A stretch of DNA of 64,000 nt from DASTCZ01 sp963704455. Lineage in GTDB: Bacteria; Acidobacteriota; Terriglobia; Acidiferrales; UBA7541. A model generated the notes under the pieces. That model was given only the letters and a program-made list of their open reading frames with translations. It was not told where the DNA came from and did not search any database. The translations under genes and the position numbers were made by a program. The stretch is from NCBI GenBank assembly GCA_963704455.1, contig OY969905.1, positions 2,852,001-2,916,000 on the forward strand, read 5' to 3'. Shown here piece after piece: positions 42,077 through 50,318 of this stretch; position 1 is the first letter of the stretch; each line of letters begins with the position of its first letter.

Positions 42077-43497
42077 CTGCCACCGCCACGAGCGCCGCCA
42101 CCTTGAGGACCCCCGCCGGGCCCACCGCGGCCGCCTTGCTGCTGGTTAAAGGGATTCGTCCCTGCGGAGGATGACTTGCTGCCGCCTTCCTGGAAAGTGA
42201 TGAGCTGATCGCCTTCCTTCAGGTCGCCTTTAAGCATTTGTGTGTTGACGTAGTCGGTGATTCCCGCGGTCACGGAAAGCGGCAAGAGCTTTCCATCCGC
42301 GGTTTTTTTCCAGACAACCTGCAAGCCTTGCAGGTGAGACGTGTACGCGGCGCGGGGAATTTTATTGTCCACATACAACTGGCGCAAATCCGCGAAAGGC
42401 ATATCCGGGGTGAAGGAGAGCGCGGCATTGGGGATCATGATGGCGTTATCCACCTCGCCCGTCGGGATGGTGACGTAGGCGGTTTCGCCGGGGAGAAGTT
42501 TCTCGTCGGGGTTGTCAAAGTCGATCACGGTGTCGTAAGTCACGACGTTTTGAACGGTGGTGGCATTCAAGTGGATGACGTCCACGCGGCCGCGGAAAAG
42601 CTCATTGGGGAAAGCGTCCACAGCAAACGTAACTTCGGTGCCTATATGGATGTTCCCGGTGTCGGATTCATCAGTTTTGGCATAAAGCTGCATGTGCTGG
42701 AGTTCCTGGGCAATGGTAAAGACGTTGGGGGCTTGCAAGGAAGCGGCCACAGACTGGCCGACGGTGATGCTGCGCGCGACGACGATTCCATCAATGGGGG
42801 AAATGATCGTGGAGTAGCGAAGGTTGGTTTCGGCCTGGTCAAGATTTCCCTGCTGCGCTTCTGACTGAGCCTTCGCTTGCAGCAATTGAGCCTTCGCCTG
42901 ATCGAGCTGCGCCTTCGCCTGATTGACCTGGGCCTGCGCGGACACGACGGCGGCATCCGCCTGCGCCACATTGGAAGCGGCCAGGTCGTCGGCATCCTTG
43001 GTTGTGATTCCTCCCACAAAAAGATCATGAATTCGCTTGGCGTTTACGCGGGTGTAGTCGGCATCGGCCTGCAGCTTGACCACGTTGGCTTGGTCCGCCT
43101 GAATGGTGGCCATCATGGATTGGATGCTTGCTTCGACGTTTTTTTCGTTGGCAATCGCGTTATCCAGGTTGCCTTTCGCCGTGGTGTATTGCGCCTCATA
43201 GGGGGCGGGGTCGAGCTGGGCGAGCACCTGTCCGGCATGGACATGGGTATTGAAGTCGGCAAAGACGTATTGCACCGTACCGGAAATGAAGGAACCTACT
43301 GGGACCGTTGTGAGCGCGTTGATCGTGCCCGTGGCCTGGACTACGGAAGTGATCGAGCCCTTCCGGATGTTGCCCATGGTGTACTTGACCTCAGATCCCT
43401 TGCCTCTGTAATAGAAATACGTGGGCGTGCCAACGACGATGACAACGCAAAGTGCGGTGATAATCCGGTGCTTCCCGATAAAACTCATGATTTTCAT
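42073..43497 (-). CDS. MacA-like periplasmic adaptor (HlyD family)
   Basis: 474 residues. One N-terminal membrane anchor (IITALCVVIVVGTPTYFYYR), then lipoyl-like halves (VVQATGTINALTTVPVGSFI ...; DGIVVARSITVGQSVAAS) separated by a long helical hairpin full of Gln and Ala (AQVNQAKAQLDQAKAQLLQA). After that comes a beta-barrel domain (FAVDAFPNELFRGRVDVIHL). It links an inner-membrane permease to an outer-membrane channel. The C-terminus ends in a glycine-rich tail (QQQGGRGGPGGGPQGGGARG). First gene of the operon. No TolC-like gene is close by. Confidence 0.88.
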   Translation of the reverse strand: MKIMSFIGKHRIITALCVVIVVGTPTYFYYRGKGSEVKYTMGNIRKGSITSVVQATGTINALTTVPVGSFISGTVQYVFADFNTHVHAGQVLAQLDPAPYEAQYTTAKGNLDNAIANEKNVEASIQSMMATIQADQANVVKLQADADYTRVNAKRIHDLFVGGITTKDADDLAASNVAQADAAVVSAQAQVNQAKAQLDQAKAQLLQAKAQSEAQQGNLDQAETNLRYSTIISPIDGIVVARSITVGQSVAASLQAPNVFTIAQELQHMQLYAKTDESDTGNIHIGTEVTFAVDAFPNELFRGRVDVIHLNATTVQNVVTYDTVIDFDNPDEKLLPGETAYVTIPTGEVDNAIMIPNAALSFTPDMPFADLRQLYVDNKIPRAAYTSHLQGLQVVWKKTADGKLLPLSVTAGITDYVNTQMLKGDLKEGDQLITFQEGGSKSSSAGTNPFNQQQGGRGGPGGGPQGGGARGGGR

Positions 43498-43726
43498 GGA
43501 CGGTGCATCCTAATTAGATTTAACTTTCGGCCTCGCGCAGCCTGGCCCGGCCCCCTGGGTTAGGAGACTTCCTCCAACATGGTCACGCGGCAAGTGCCTG
43601 CAGACCCGCTATCCTAAGGACGTATCGGAGTCCAGCCCGGTTACGACAGGATTGGAATACCGGCTCGCGTGCTAGCCGGGGGGCATTATTACAGATTTGA
43701 AGGGGAGGAGGAAATGGGGATGCGAA

Positions 43727-43803
43727 TGGTAGGCTCGTGGGGACTCGAACCCCAGACCTCTACCGTGTCAAGGTAGCGCTCTAACCAACTGAGCTACGAG
43801 CCT
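43727..43803 (-). tRNA. tRNA-Val (GAC), CCA encoded
   Basis: On the minus strand: acceptor AGGCTCG/CGAGCCT, D-arm GCTC/GAGC, anticodon stem CTACC/GGTAG with loop TTGACAC (anticodon GAC, valine), T-arm TGGGG/CCCCA with loop TTCGAGT, discriminator A, then CCA (43729-43727). It lies in a 431-base gene-free gap between the MacA-like operon and the SAM leader; 43498-43726 holds nothing else I can support. Confidence 0.95.
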
Positions 43804-43866
43804 ACTGTGTGCCGGAATTTTATCACAGTGCGTGAACCAAAGAAGGCTCGGGGAGGCCTCCTTCTA

Positions 43867-43895
43867 TTGACACAATCGTGACGATTTCGTATCGT
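43867..43895 (+). promoter_or_regulatory. Sigma70-type promoter of the SAM leader/threonine operon
   Basis: TTGACA at 43867-43872, a 17-base spacer, then TATCGT at 43890-43895 (four of six -10 positions). The transcription start would be near 43902, about 27 bases before the riboswitch. Confidence 0.6.
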
Positions 43896-43928
43896 GGTTT
43901 CGTAAAACTCAAGCCGCAAGGGCCTGGG

Positions 43929-44042
43929 TTTTCATGCAGAGTGGCCGAGGGAACGGGCCCGACGACGCCACGGCAACCGGTGGAGCGCAAAGCTCTTCAT
44001 CCGGTGCCAATTCCCGCCCCGAGTCGCGGGGGGACATGGGAA
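43929..44042 (+). promoter_or_regulatory. SAM riboswitch (SAM-I/S-box class)
   Basis: The conserved SAM-I core is plain: AGAGTGGCCGAGGGAAC, then GGGCCCGACGACGCCACGGC, AACC, and on the 3' side GGTGCCAATTCC. A P1 stem can be drawn from TTTTCATG (43929-43936) and CATGGGAA (44035-44042), including two G-U pairs, and CCCGC...GCGGG gives P4. It lies 150 bases before the thrC start. A possible switching hairpin TTTAGG/CCTAAA at 44043-44064 follows, without a clear U-tract, so translational control or an untypical terminator is possible. It would sense S-adenosylmethionine and lower expression of the aspartate-family genes behind it. Confidence 0.88.
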
Positions 44043-44193
44043 TTTAGGCGCAAGATTTCCTAAAACTCTCACCCCAGACTTGAAGTACCGCAGGCGCGGA
44101 GCCGCGCGTGCATTTGTGCATGCGATGGCCGGCGCGGCGCGTTACTTCACCTCATCCCGCAATTCACGGACTCGGGCGGAACATGAGGGCGCG

Positions 44194-45474
44194 ATGAGCG
44201 AGATCTACCAATTGCGATGCCGCGAGTGCGGAAAATATTGGGGGAACATCCCACGGTCATATTGCGCGGATTGCATTTCGCCACTTGAGATTGTGTATGA
44301 ATACGCGGCGGTGCGCGAGCGAATTTCGCGCGAGGCAATTGCGGCGCGCGCGGGAAATCTTTGGCGCTACGCGGAATTGCTTCCGTTGCCGGAGGGGTTT
44401 CATTCGGAGCTGGCCGCGGGATTCACGCCGCTGGTGCGCGCGCGGCAACTGAGCAAGAAGATTTTCCCGGGCGGCGCGGCGGGTGGAACGGATGTTTACA
44501 TCAAGAACGATGCGGTGTGCTTCCCGTCGCTATCGTTCAAGGACCGCGTTGTCGCGGTGGCCCTTTCGGCGGCGCGGCGATTTGGATTTGAGGTCGTCGG
44601 ATGCTCTTCGACGGGCAACCTTGCGAATGCCGTGGCCGCGCAGGCCGCGCGCGAAGGACTTCAGGCGTGCATCTTCATTCCCGCTGATTTGGAACCTGCA
44701 AAGATTCTGAACACGCAAGTTTATGGAGCGAGAGTTGTGCGGATCACGGGCAACTACGACCAGGTGAACCGACTATGCGCGCAAATTGCGGACGCATATC
44801 CATGGGGGTTCGTAAACGTCAACTTGCGGCCTTATTACGCGGAGGGTTCGAAGACGGTTGGATTCGAGATTGCGGAGCAGCTTGGCTGGCAGCTGCCGGA
44901 TAACGTGGTTGTGCCGATGGCGGGCGGATCGCTGATTGGGAAAATCAATAAAGCGTTTCGCGAGCTGACGGAACTCGGCTTTGTCGCGCCGAAGCAGGTG
45001 AAGTTTTTTGGCGCGCAGGCGACGGGTTGTTCACCGATTTCCGACGCGGTGAAAAACAGCAAGGACCAGTTCGACCCGCAAAAGCCGAATACGATCGCGC
45101 GGTCGCTGGCGATTGGGAATCCCGCCGACGGAAATTTCGCCGCGGCGGGCATTCGCGCGAGCGGAGGCTGGGCCGAAGACGTGAGCGACGCGGAGATTAT
45201 AGCGGCCATCGAGTTACTGGCCGAGACGGAAGGGATTTTCGCAGAGACGGCGGGCGGGGTGACGCTGGGCGTTACGCAAAAACTCATCGAGCAGGGGCGC
45301 ATCGGCGCGGGCGAAACGACGGTGATTTGCATCACTGGAAATGGATTGAAGACGACGGACGCGCTCGCGGGGCGATTTGCGATGGCGGAGCCCATTGCTC
45401 CGCGGCTGGCAGATTTCGAGCGGGCGATGGGCGCAGCGCAGAAATCTACGGCGGCGGGAGGCGGCGGACAATGA
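44194..45474 (+). CDS. thrC: Threonine synthase
   Basis: PLP enzyme converting O-phosphohomoserine to threonine. The N-terminus has a small Cys-rich zinc-ribbon-like part (CRECGKYW ... SYCADCISPLE), seen in one clade of threonine synthases. The PLP Lys is Lys116 in PSLSFKDRVV, and the phosphate loop is GCSSTGNLANAVA. GGWAEDVSDAEIIAAI and ICITGNGLKTTDAL close the fold. About 426 residues, normal. ATG 44194 is chosen over the longer frame from 44080 since conserved sequence begins with MSEIYQLRCRECG. The frame upstream would start inside the leader. The stop overlaps the thrB ATG as ATGA. Confidence 0.9.
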   Translation: MSEIYQLRCRECGKYWGNIPRSYCADCISPLEIVYEYAAVRERISREAIAARAGNLWRYAELLPLPEGFHSELAAGFTPLVRARQLSKKIFPGGAAGGTDVYIKNDAVCFPSLSFKDRVVAVALSAARRFGFEVVGCSSTGNLANAVAAQAAREGLQACIFIPADLEPAKILNTQVYGARVVRITGNYDQVNRLCAQIADAYPWGFVNVNLRPYYAEGSKTVGFEIAEQLGWQLPDNVVVPMAGGSLIGKINKAFRELTELGFVAPKQVKFFGAQATGCSPISDAVKNSKDQFDPQKPNTIARSLAIGNPADGNFAAAGIRASGGWAEDVSDAEIIAAIELLAETEGIFAETAGGVTLGVTQKLIEQGRIGAGETTVICITGNGLKTTDALAGRFAMAEPIAPRLADFERAMGAAQKSTAAGGGGQ

Positions 45475-46472
45475 AAGTGAAGACACCGACGAGAGTTTGG
45501 GTCACTGCATCCGCTCCCGCTAGCTCCGCGAATCTTGGCTGCGCGTTTGATTGCGCGGCGCTTGCGCTGAATCTCCGACTCCGTGCACGGGCCACACTTC
45601 GAGCGGAGGCCGGCTTCAGCGTGACGTATCGCGGGCCGCATCCGGAGCGCGTGCCCTGCGACATTTCGAATTTGGTCACACAGGGAATATTGCGCTACGC
45701 GGCGAACCACAAGCGCGAGATTTCCGGCGCGGAGGTTGAAATCGAAAGCGAAATTCCTGTGAGTGTTGGGCTGGGGTCGAGCGCCGCGGCGACGGTGTGC
45801 GGATTATTGCTTGGAGCGGAGTTGCTCGGCGATAAGCCAGACCTCCAAATGACACTTCGCAATGCCGCAGAAATCGAAGGGCATCCGGACAATGCCGCAG
45901 CGGCGGTACATGGCGGGCTTACATTTGCCGCGGTTGAGGTTGGGAGCGGGCGCGTGCTTTTTGCACGGACGGCACTGCCTGCCGGGATCGCTGTTCTTGC
46001 GGTGGTTCCCGCGACGCCGACGCTGACGCTGGAGGCTCGCGCCGCGCTGCCACGCGAATATTCGCGCGCGGACGCGGTGCACAACCTTCAGCGGGCGAGC
46101 GTACTTGCCGCGATCTGTTTTTCCGGCGCGAGCGCGCAAGCCATTGAGCCGGAACTCTTTCGCGATCGCTGGCACCAGCCTTATCGCGCGCCCTCGGTCC
46201 CGGGCCTCGCGGAATGTCTTGTGGTGCGCCACCCGGATCTGCTCGGCGTATGCGTGAGCGGGTCGGGCTCCGCCGCGCTCGCTTTTGTGCGCGCGAATGA
46301 AAAGGAAATCACTGAGCTGCTTTCGGCGCCGTTTATCGCTCGCGGGGCGGCGCCTTCGGTGTTCGCACTTCAGCCGGAATTGGAGGGTGCGCGAATTGAA
46401 TCGAAGAACACGGGCAAGACGGCGCGCGCCGCCGCTGCTGGCATGGCCAACCGCAGAGGGGAGGACCGCTGA
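45471..46472 (+). CDS. thrB: Homoserine kinase
   Basis: GHMP-family kinase that phosphorylates homoserine, giving the substrate of ThrC. The ATP motif PVSVGLGSSAAATVCGLL is at residues about 100-117, ASAPASSANLGCAFDCAALA at the start is the family's first motif, and GVCVSGSGSAALAF (motif 3) is near the C-terminus. The start ATG at 45471 overlaps the thrC stop. The long open frame from 45027 belongs inside thrC and is not used. 333 residues, slightly longer than the usual 300-310 through a C-terminal tail (TARAAAAGMANRRGE). The stop overlaps the aspartokinase start by one base. Confidence 0.92.
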   Translation: MKVKTPTRVWVTASAPASSANLGCAFDCAALALNLRLRARATLRAEAGFSVTYRGPHPERVPCDISNLVTQGILRYAANHKREISGAEVEIESEIPVSVGLGSSAAATVCGLLLGAELLGDKPDLQMTLRNAAEIEGHPDNAAAAVHGGLTFAAVEVGSGRVLFARTALPAGIAVLAVVPATPTLTLEARAALPREYSRADAVHNLQRASVLAAICFSGASAQAIEPELFRDRWHQPYRAPSVPGLAECLVVRHPDLLGVCVSGSGSAALAFVRANEKEITELLSAPFIARGAAPSVFALQPELEGARIESKNTGKTARAAAAGMANRRGEDR

Positions 46473-47470
46473 TGCGTGTGCTGAAATTTGGCGGCAGTTC
46501 TCTGGCGGACGCGGCGGCGATCTCTCACGTTGCGCAGTTGGTGGGGGAATATTTTGAGCGGTGCGAGACAGCACTTGTCTGCTCTGCGTGTGCGGGCGTG
46601 ACAAATCAGTTGGCGCAAATTATTGAGCTGGTGCGCGCGGGCCGCGGAATTCGGGCGCTCGCAAAGGTCTGGCGACTTCGCGCGCGGCACCGGACGATAT
46701 TATTTTCGCTGAAATTGGAGGGTAGAAAATCTTCTGAACAGGTGCGTGTGTGGAATGAACTCGAAGATCTCGGCGCATGGCTGCGCACGAGCGTCGGGGG
46801 AACCGCGCCGCGCAATGCCGGAGCCGCGTGGGCTGATTCCGTTCTGTCGTATGGAGAGCGCGCGAGCGCGCGGCTGGTGGCAGGAATGCTGCGAAGCAAT
46901 GGGATGCGCGCGGAAGCGATTGATGCCGCGCGGTTTCTCGTAACGGACGGCAACTTTCAAAATGCGGCGCCGCTGCGGGACGAGACGCGTCTGCGCGGAC
47001 AGCGTCTACTGCTGCCGCTCATTGAGCAGGGAGTTGTGCCAGTGGTCACCGGATTCATCGGCGCAACCATTGGCGGCGAAACCACGACGCTGGGACGAAA
47101 CAGCTCTGATTTTTCGGCGGCGATCGTGGGCGATGTGCTCGATGCGGATGAAGTGTGGTTGTGGACCGACGTGGATGGCGTATTCGACAGTGATCCGCGC
47201 GGAGGCGAGGGGTTGCAGGATGAAAGCTCATCGAATGACGAGTTCACTCTGCTAGAAGAGCTGACTTACGAAGAAGCGGTACACCTGGCAAATCGCGGGG
47301 CAAAGGTGCTGCATCCAGGAACGATCGAGCCTCTGCGCGAGAAAAACATTGTGCTGCGAATCCGAAATACTTTTCGTCCGGAGCATCCCGGCACACGCAT
47401 TAGTAGCGGCAATGCGCGGCCTGCCGCGGATACTCCTGAGCCGCTGGCAGAAGAAAGCGCCACGCAATGA
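46472..47470 (+). CDS. Aspartate kinase, catalytic domain only (no ACT domains)
   Basis: First step of the aspartate family (aspartate to aspartyl phosphate). KFGGSSLADA at the N-terminus and TTLGRNSSDFSAAIVGDVLD, then WTDVDGVFDSDPR are the aspartokinase signatures. At 332 residues the protein stops after the amino-acid-kinase domain (FRPEHPGTRISSGN); the two ACT domains that bind lysine or threonine are absent. A short linker tail of about 20 residues remains. It is therefore probably not feedback-inhibited in the usual way. Together with the riboswitch upstream, control may act at expression level. The start overlaps the thrB stop (TGATG). Confidence 0.88.
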   Translation: MRVLKFGGSSLADAAAISHVAQLVGEYFERCETALVCSACAGVTNQLAQIIELVRAGRGIRALAKVWRLRARHRTILFSLKLEGRKSSEQVRVWNELEDLGAWLRTSVGGTAPRNAGAAWADSVLSYGERASARLVAGMLRSNGMRAEAIDAARFLVTDGNFQNAAPLRDETRLRGQRLLLPLIEQGVVPVVTGFIGATIGGETTTLGRNSSDFSAAIVGDVLDADEVWLWTDVDGVFDSDPRGGEGLQDESSSNDEFTLLEELTYEEAVHLANRGAKVLHPGTIEPLREKNIVLRIRNTFRPEHPGTRISSGNARPAADTPEPLAEESATQ

Positions 47471-47626
47471 ATTCCATTTCCGTGGGGACGCTTGATGCAA
47501 CGGGGATGAGAGCAGTTGGACACGACTGATCCACTGAACTGAACCGACTTTTGCTTGCAAGCGTTGGCTTTCCCGGACTATCCTCGCCGCGGAATTGTGA
47601 CTTTTATTTGTGCGGGAGCTAACCCG

Positions 47627-49084
47627 ATGCGGAAAGTTCTTTGCGGTTTGGCAATATTTTTCCTGAGTGCGATGCCTGCATCCGGCCAGCAAGGCGGTGC
47701 ACAAGGTGGCGGAGCGGGCCGCGGCGCGGGCGCGCAATTGCGCCAATTCATCAAGACCGACGCGCCAATTGTCGCGCTCACACACATAAAAATTATTGAT
47801 GGCACCGGCGCCGCCGCACGCGAAGACCAGACAATCGTGATTGACCACGGAAAGATTGCCTGGGTTGGGGCCGCTGGCGCGGCGCAAATTCCGCAGGGTG
47901 CGCAGGTGATGGACCTGACGGGCTACACCGTGATGCCCGGCATGGTGGGGATGCACGAGCATCTTTTTTATCCGGCGGGCGGACAGTACAACGAACTTTC
48001 GATCACCGCGCCGAGGCTTTATCTTGCGTGCGGCGTAACAACCGCTCGCACCGCCGGGAGCCTCGAGCCGTACACCGACCTGAACATCAAGCAGATGATT
48101 GACGACGGCCGCATGATCGGGCCGAAGCTCAACGTGACCGGACCATATCTGGAAGGGCCACCGGGCACGGGCTCGCAGATGCACATGCTTTCGGGGCCCG
48201 CGGAGGCGACACAGCTTGTGAATTACTGGGCGGCGCTTGGCGCGGGATCTTTCAAGGCATACATGCACATCACGCGCGACGAATTGGCCGCCGCCGTCGC
48301 TGCAGCGCATTCAAAAGGAATCAAGATCACCGGGCATCTCTGCTCGATAGGATTCCGCGAAGCGGCAGCACTGGGGATTGATAATCTCGAGCACGGATTT
48401 GTGGTGGATACGGAATTCGTGCCCGGCAAGCAACCCGATGTTTGCACGCCGCAGGCAACCACGTTTGCCACGAACGCAAAGCTTGATATGGAGGGCGCGG
48501 AAGTACAGCAGACAATTAAGGAGCTTGTTGCGCACCACGTGGCGATCACTTCCACGCTGCCGGTGTTCGAGACGTTCGTGCCGAATCGCCCGCCAATGGC
48601 GTGGATGCAGCGTCCGCTGGCCGCCCTGCTGCCTCAGGAAGCGGTGGATTATCTTTCGGGCCGCGCGCGCAATGCGGCACAAACAGAAACTCCGTGGAAT
48701 ACGCTCTTCAAATCGGAACTTCAATTTGAGCATGACTTCGTGAAAGAAGGCGGCATGTTGCTCGCCGGCGTGGACCCGACCGGAGGCGGCGGCGATCTGC
48801 CCGGATTCGGCGATCAGCGCGAAGTGGAGTTGCTGGTGGAAGCGGGATTCACGCCCGTGGAAGCGATTCACATCGCCACGGCGAATGGCGCGGAGTTTCT
48901 CGGATTGAGCGGCAGCTTGGGCACAATTTCGCAGGGCAAGGCCGCGGACCTTATGGTGATTCACGGCGATCCGGACAAGACGATTGCGGACATTGAAAAA
49001 CTGGAGATCGTGTTCAAGGACGGCGTTGGGTACGACTCACAGAAATTGATTGATTCCGTGCGCGGGACAGTTGGGCTGCACTAG
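47627..49084 (+). CDS. Exported amidohydrolase
   Basis: About 485 residues with a signal peptide (MRKVLCGLAIFFLSAMPASG). The metal-dependent amidohydrolase fold is seen from GYTVMPGMVGMHEHLFYP (His-x-His), through FKAYMHI (possible carboxylated-Lys or next strand), KITGHLC (His) and NLEHGFVV (His), to LLAGVDPTGGGG (the Asp). The final SISQGKAADLMVIHGDP-type ending (here TISQGKAADLMVIHGDPDKT) is typical of imidazolonepropionase-like enzymes. A Gly/Ala-rich segment (GGAQGGGAGRGAGAQ) follows the signal. The start at 47627 was chosen over 47555 because it begins the signal peptide. Substrate unknown. Confidence 0.85.
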   Translation: MRKVLCGLAIFFLSAMPASGQQGGAQGGGAGRGAGAQLRQFIKTDAPIVALTHIKIIDGTGAAAREDQTIVIDHGKIAWVGAAGAAQIPQGAQVMDLTGYTVMPGMVGMHEHLFYPAGGQYNELSITAPRLYLACGVTTARTAGSLEPYTDLNIKQMIDDGRMIGPKLNVTGPYLEGPPGTGSQMHMLSGPAEATQLVNYWAALGAGSFKAYMHITRDELAAAVAAAHSKGIKITGHLCSIGFREAAALGIDNLEHGFVVDTEFVPGKQPDVCTPQATTFATNAKLDMEGAEVQQTIKELVAHHVAITSTLPVFETFVPNRPPMAWMQRPLAALLPQEAVDYLSGRARNAAQTETPWNTLFKSELQFEHDFVKEGGMLLAGVDPTGGGGDLPGFGDQREVELLVEAGFTPVEAIHIATANGAEFLGLSGSLGTISQGKAADLMVIHGDPDKTIADIEKLEIVFKDGVGYDSQKLIDSVRGTVGLH

Positions 49085-49103
49085 CGAGCTGGAATCGCAG
49101 ATT

Positions 49104-50303
49104 TCAATACCAATGAATGTCTGTCTCGACGGAAGATTCGTAATCCACGCCGCCAACCTCAAAACCAAAAAGAGAACGAAACTCGCGCTGGTAATCGCCG
49201 AACGCGGTGATCTGACGCAGGTTCTCTGTGTTTACATCCGGCCAGGCGCGCATCACTTCGGATTGCACATCCGCGCGCAGTTCGCGGTCGTCGAGGCGAA
49301 TGCGGCCCGCTTCATCCGTCGCGCCGTGGATGCCTTCGGCGAGTTGGTCAAAGAAAAGACGGCGCATTTGTTCGATGCAGCCTTCGTCAAGGCCGCGCGA
49401 GCGCAACGCCAGCGGCAACAGGCTTAAGTAAAGCGGCACCACGGGGATCGCGGCGGACGCCTGCGTGACGACGGCTTTGTTCACGGAGACACGCGCATCG
49501 CCGCCGAGTTTTGTATCGAGACGCGCGCGAATCCGCAGCGCCGCGGCGGCGAGGTCTTTTTTGGCATGGCCGATTGTGCCGTCGCGATAGATGGGCCAGG
49601 TGACTTCCGGGCCGATGTAGGAATATGCGATTGTGCGCGCCCCCTTCGCGAGCAAACCTTCGTCGAGCAGCGCGGCGATCCACATCTCCCAATCCTCGCC
49701 GCCCATCACGGCGACGGTGTCCGCGACTTCCTGATCGGTGGCAGGCTGAAGCGTGATGGGCACAACCTTTTCCGAATCGAGCTCGATGGTCTTGTTTGTG
49801 AACGGTTGTCCGACGGGCTTGAGGGCGGAATTAAATATCTGGCCAGTTTTCGGGTGGACGCGACGCGGTGACGCAAGACTGTAAACGATCAGATCAAGTG
49901 GCTTCAATTCGCGGCGGATGATGTCGATGGCCTGGCGCTTGGCTTCGTCGGAAAAAGCGTCAACGTTGAGGCTTGCGGCGAAAAGCGAATCGCGTTCCGC
50001 GAATTCGTGGAATGCGGCCGTGTTATAGAAACCAGCAGACGCGGTCTTGATTCCATCTGGCGGGCGCTCGAAGAAAATGCCGAGCGTGCGCGCGCCGAAT
50101 CCCCAGGCCGCGGTGATACGCGAGGCGAGGCCGTAGCCGGTGGACGCGCCGATGACGAGGACGTTGCGCAGGCCCGCGCGCGGCGTCCCGGCGTGCGGAC
50201 GAATCGCGGCAATTTGCCGCGCGACATTCTGCCGGCAGCCTTCGGGATGCGCGTTGATGCAGATGAAGCCGCGCGATTTTCGTTTGATGACCTGTGATGG
50301 CAT
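49104..50303 (-). CDS. fabV: Enoyl-[acyl-carrier-protein] reductase FabV
   Basis: Last reductive step of the fatty-acid synthesis cycle, or trans-2-enoyl-CoA reductase activity; short-chain-dehydrogenase-type enzyme of about 400 residues. The N-terminal block RGFICINAHPEGCRQNVARQ is the FabV signature; VLVIGASTGYGLASRITAAW binds NADH; the Tyr-x8-Lys active site is in YIGPEVTWPIYRDGTIGHAKK; DLIVYSLASPRR marks the conserved core. FabV is less sensitive to triclosan than FabI. It converges on the amidohydrolase (about 20 bases) and lies 15 bases after the propeller-phosphoesterase, whose transcript may include it. Confidence 0.95.
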   Translation of the reverse strand: MPSQVIKRKSRGFICINAHPEGCRQNVARQIAAIRPHAGTPRAGLRNVLVIGASTGYGLASRITAAWGFGARTLGIFFERPPDGIKTASAGFYNTAAFHEFAERDSLFAASLNVDAFSDEAKRQAIDIIRRELKPLDLIVYSLASPRRVHPKTGQIFNSALKPVGQPFTNKTIELDSEKVVPITLQPATDQEVADTVAVMGGEDWEMWIAALLDEGLLAKGARTIAYSYIGPEVTWPIYRDGTIGHAKKDLAAAALRIRARLDTKLGGDARVSVNKAVVTQASAAIPVVPLYLSLLPLALRSRGLDEGCIEQMRRLFFDQLAEGIHGATDEAGRIRLDDRELRADVQSEVMRAWPDVNTENLRQITAFGDYQREFRSLFGFEVGGVDYESSVETDIHWY

Positions 50304-50318
50304 TTTGTTCGGGCTGTC

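Noticed and set aside
43878..44063. 61-residue open frame over the threonine-operon leader
   Set aside because: The bases follow the SAM riboswitch consensus, and the peptide resembles nothing.
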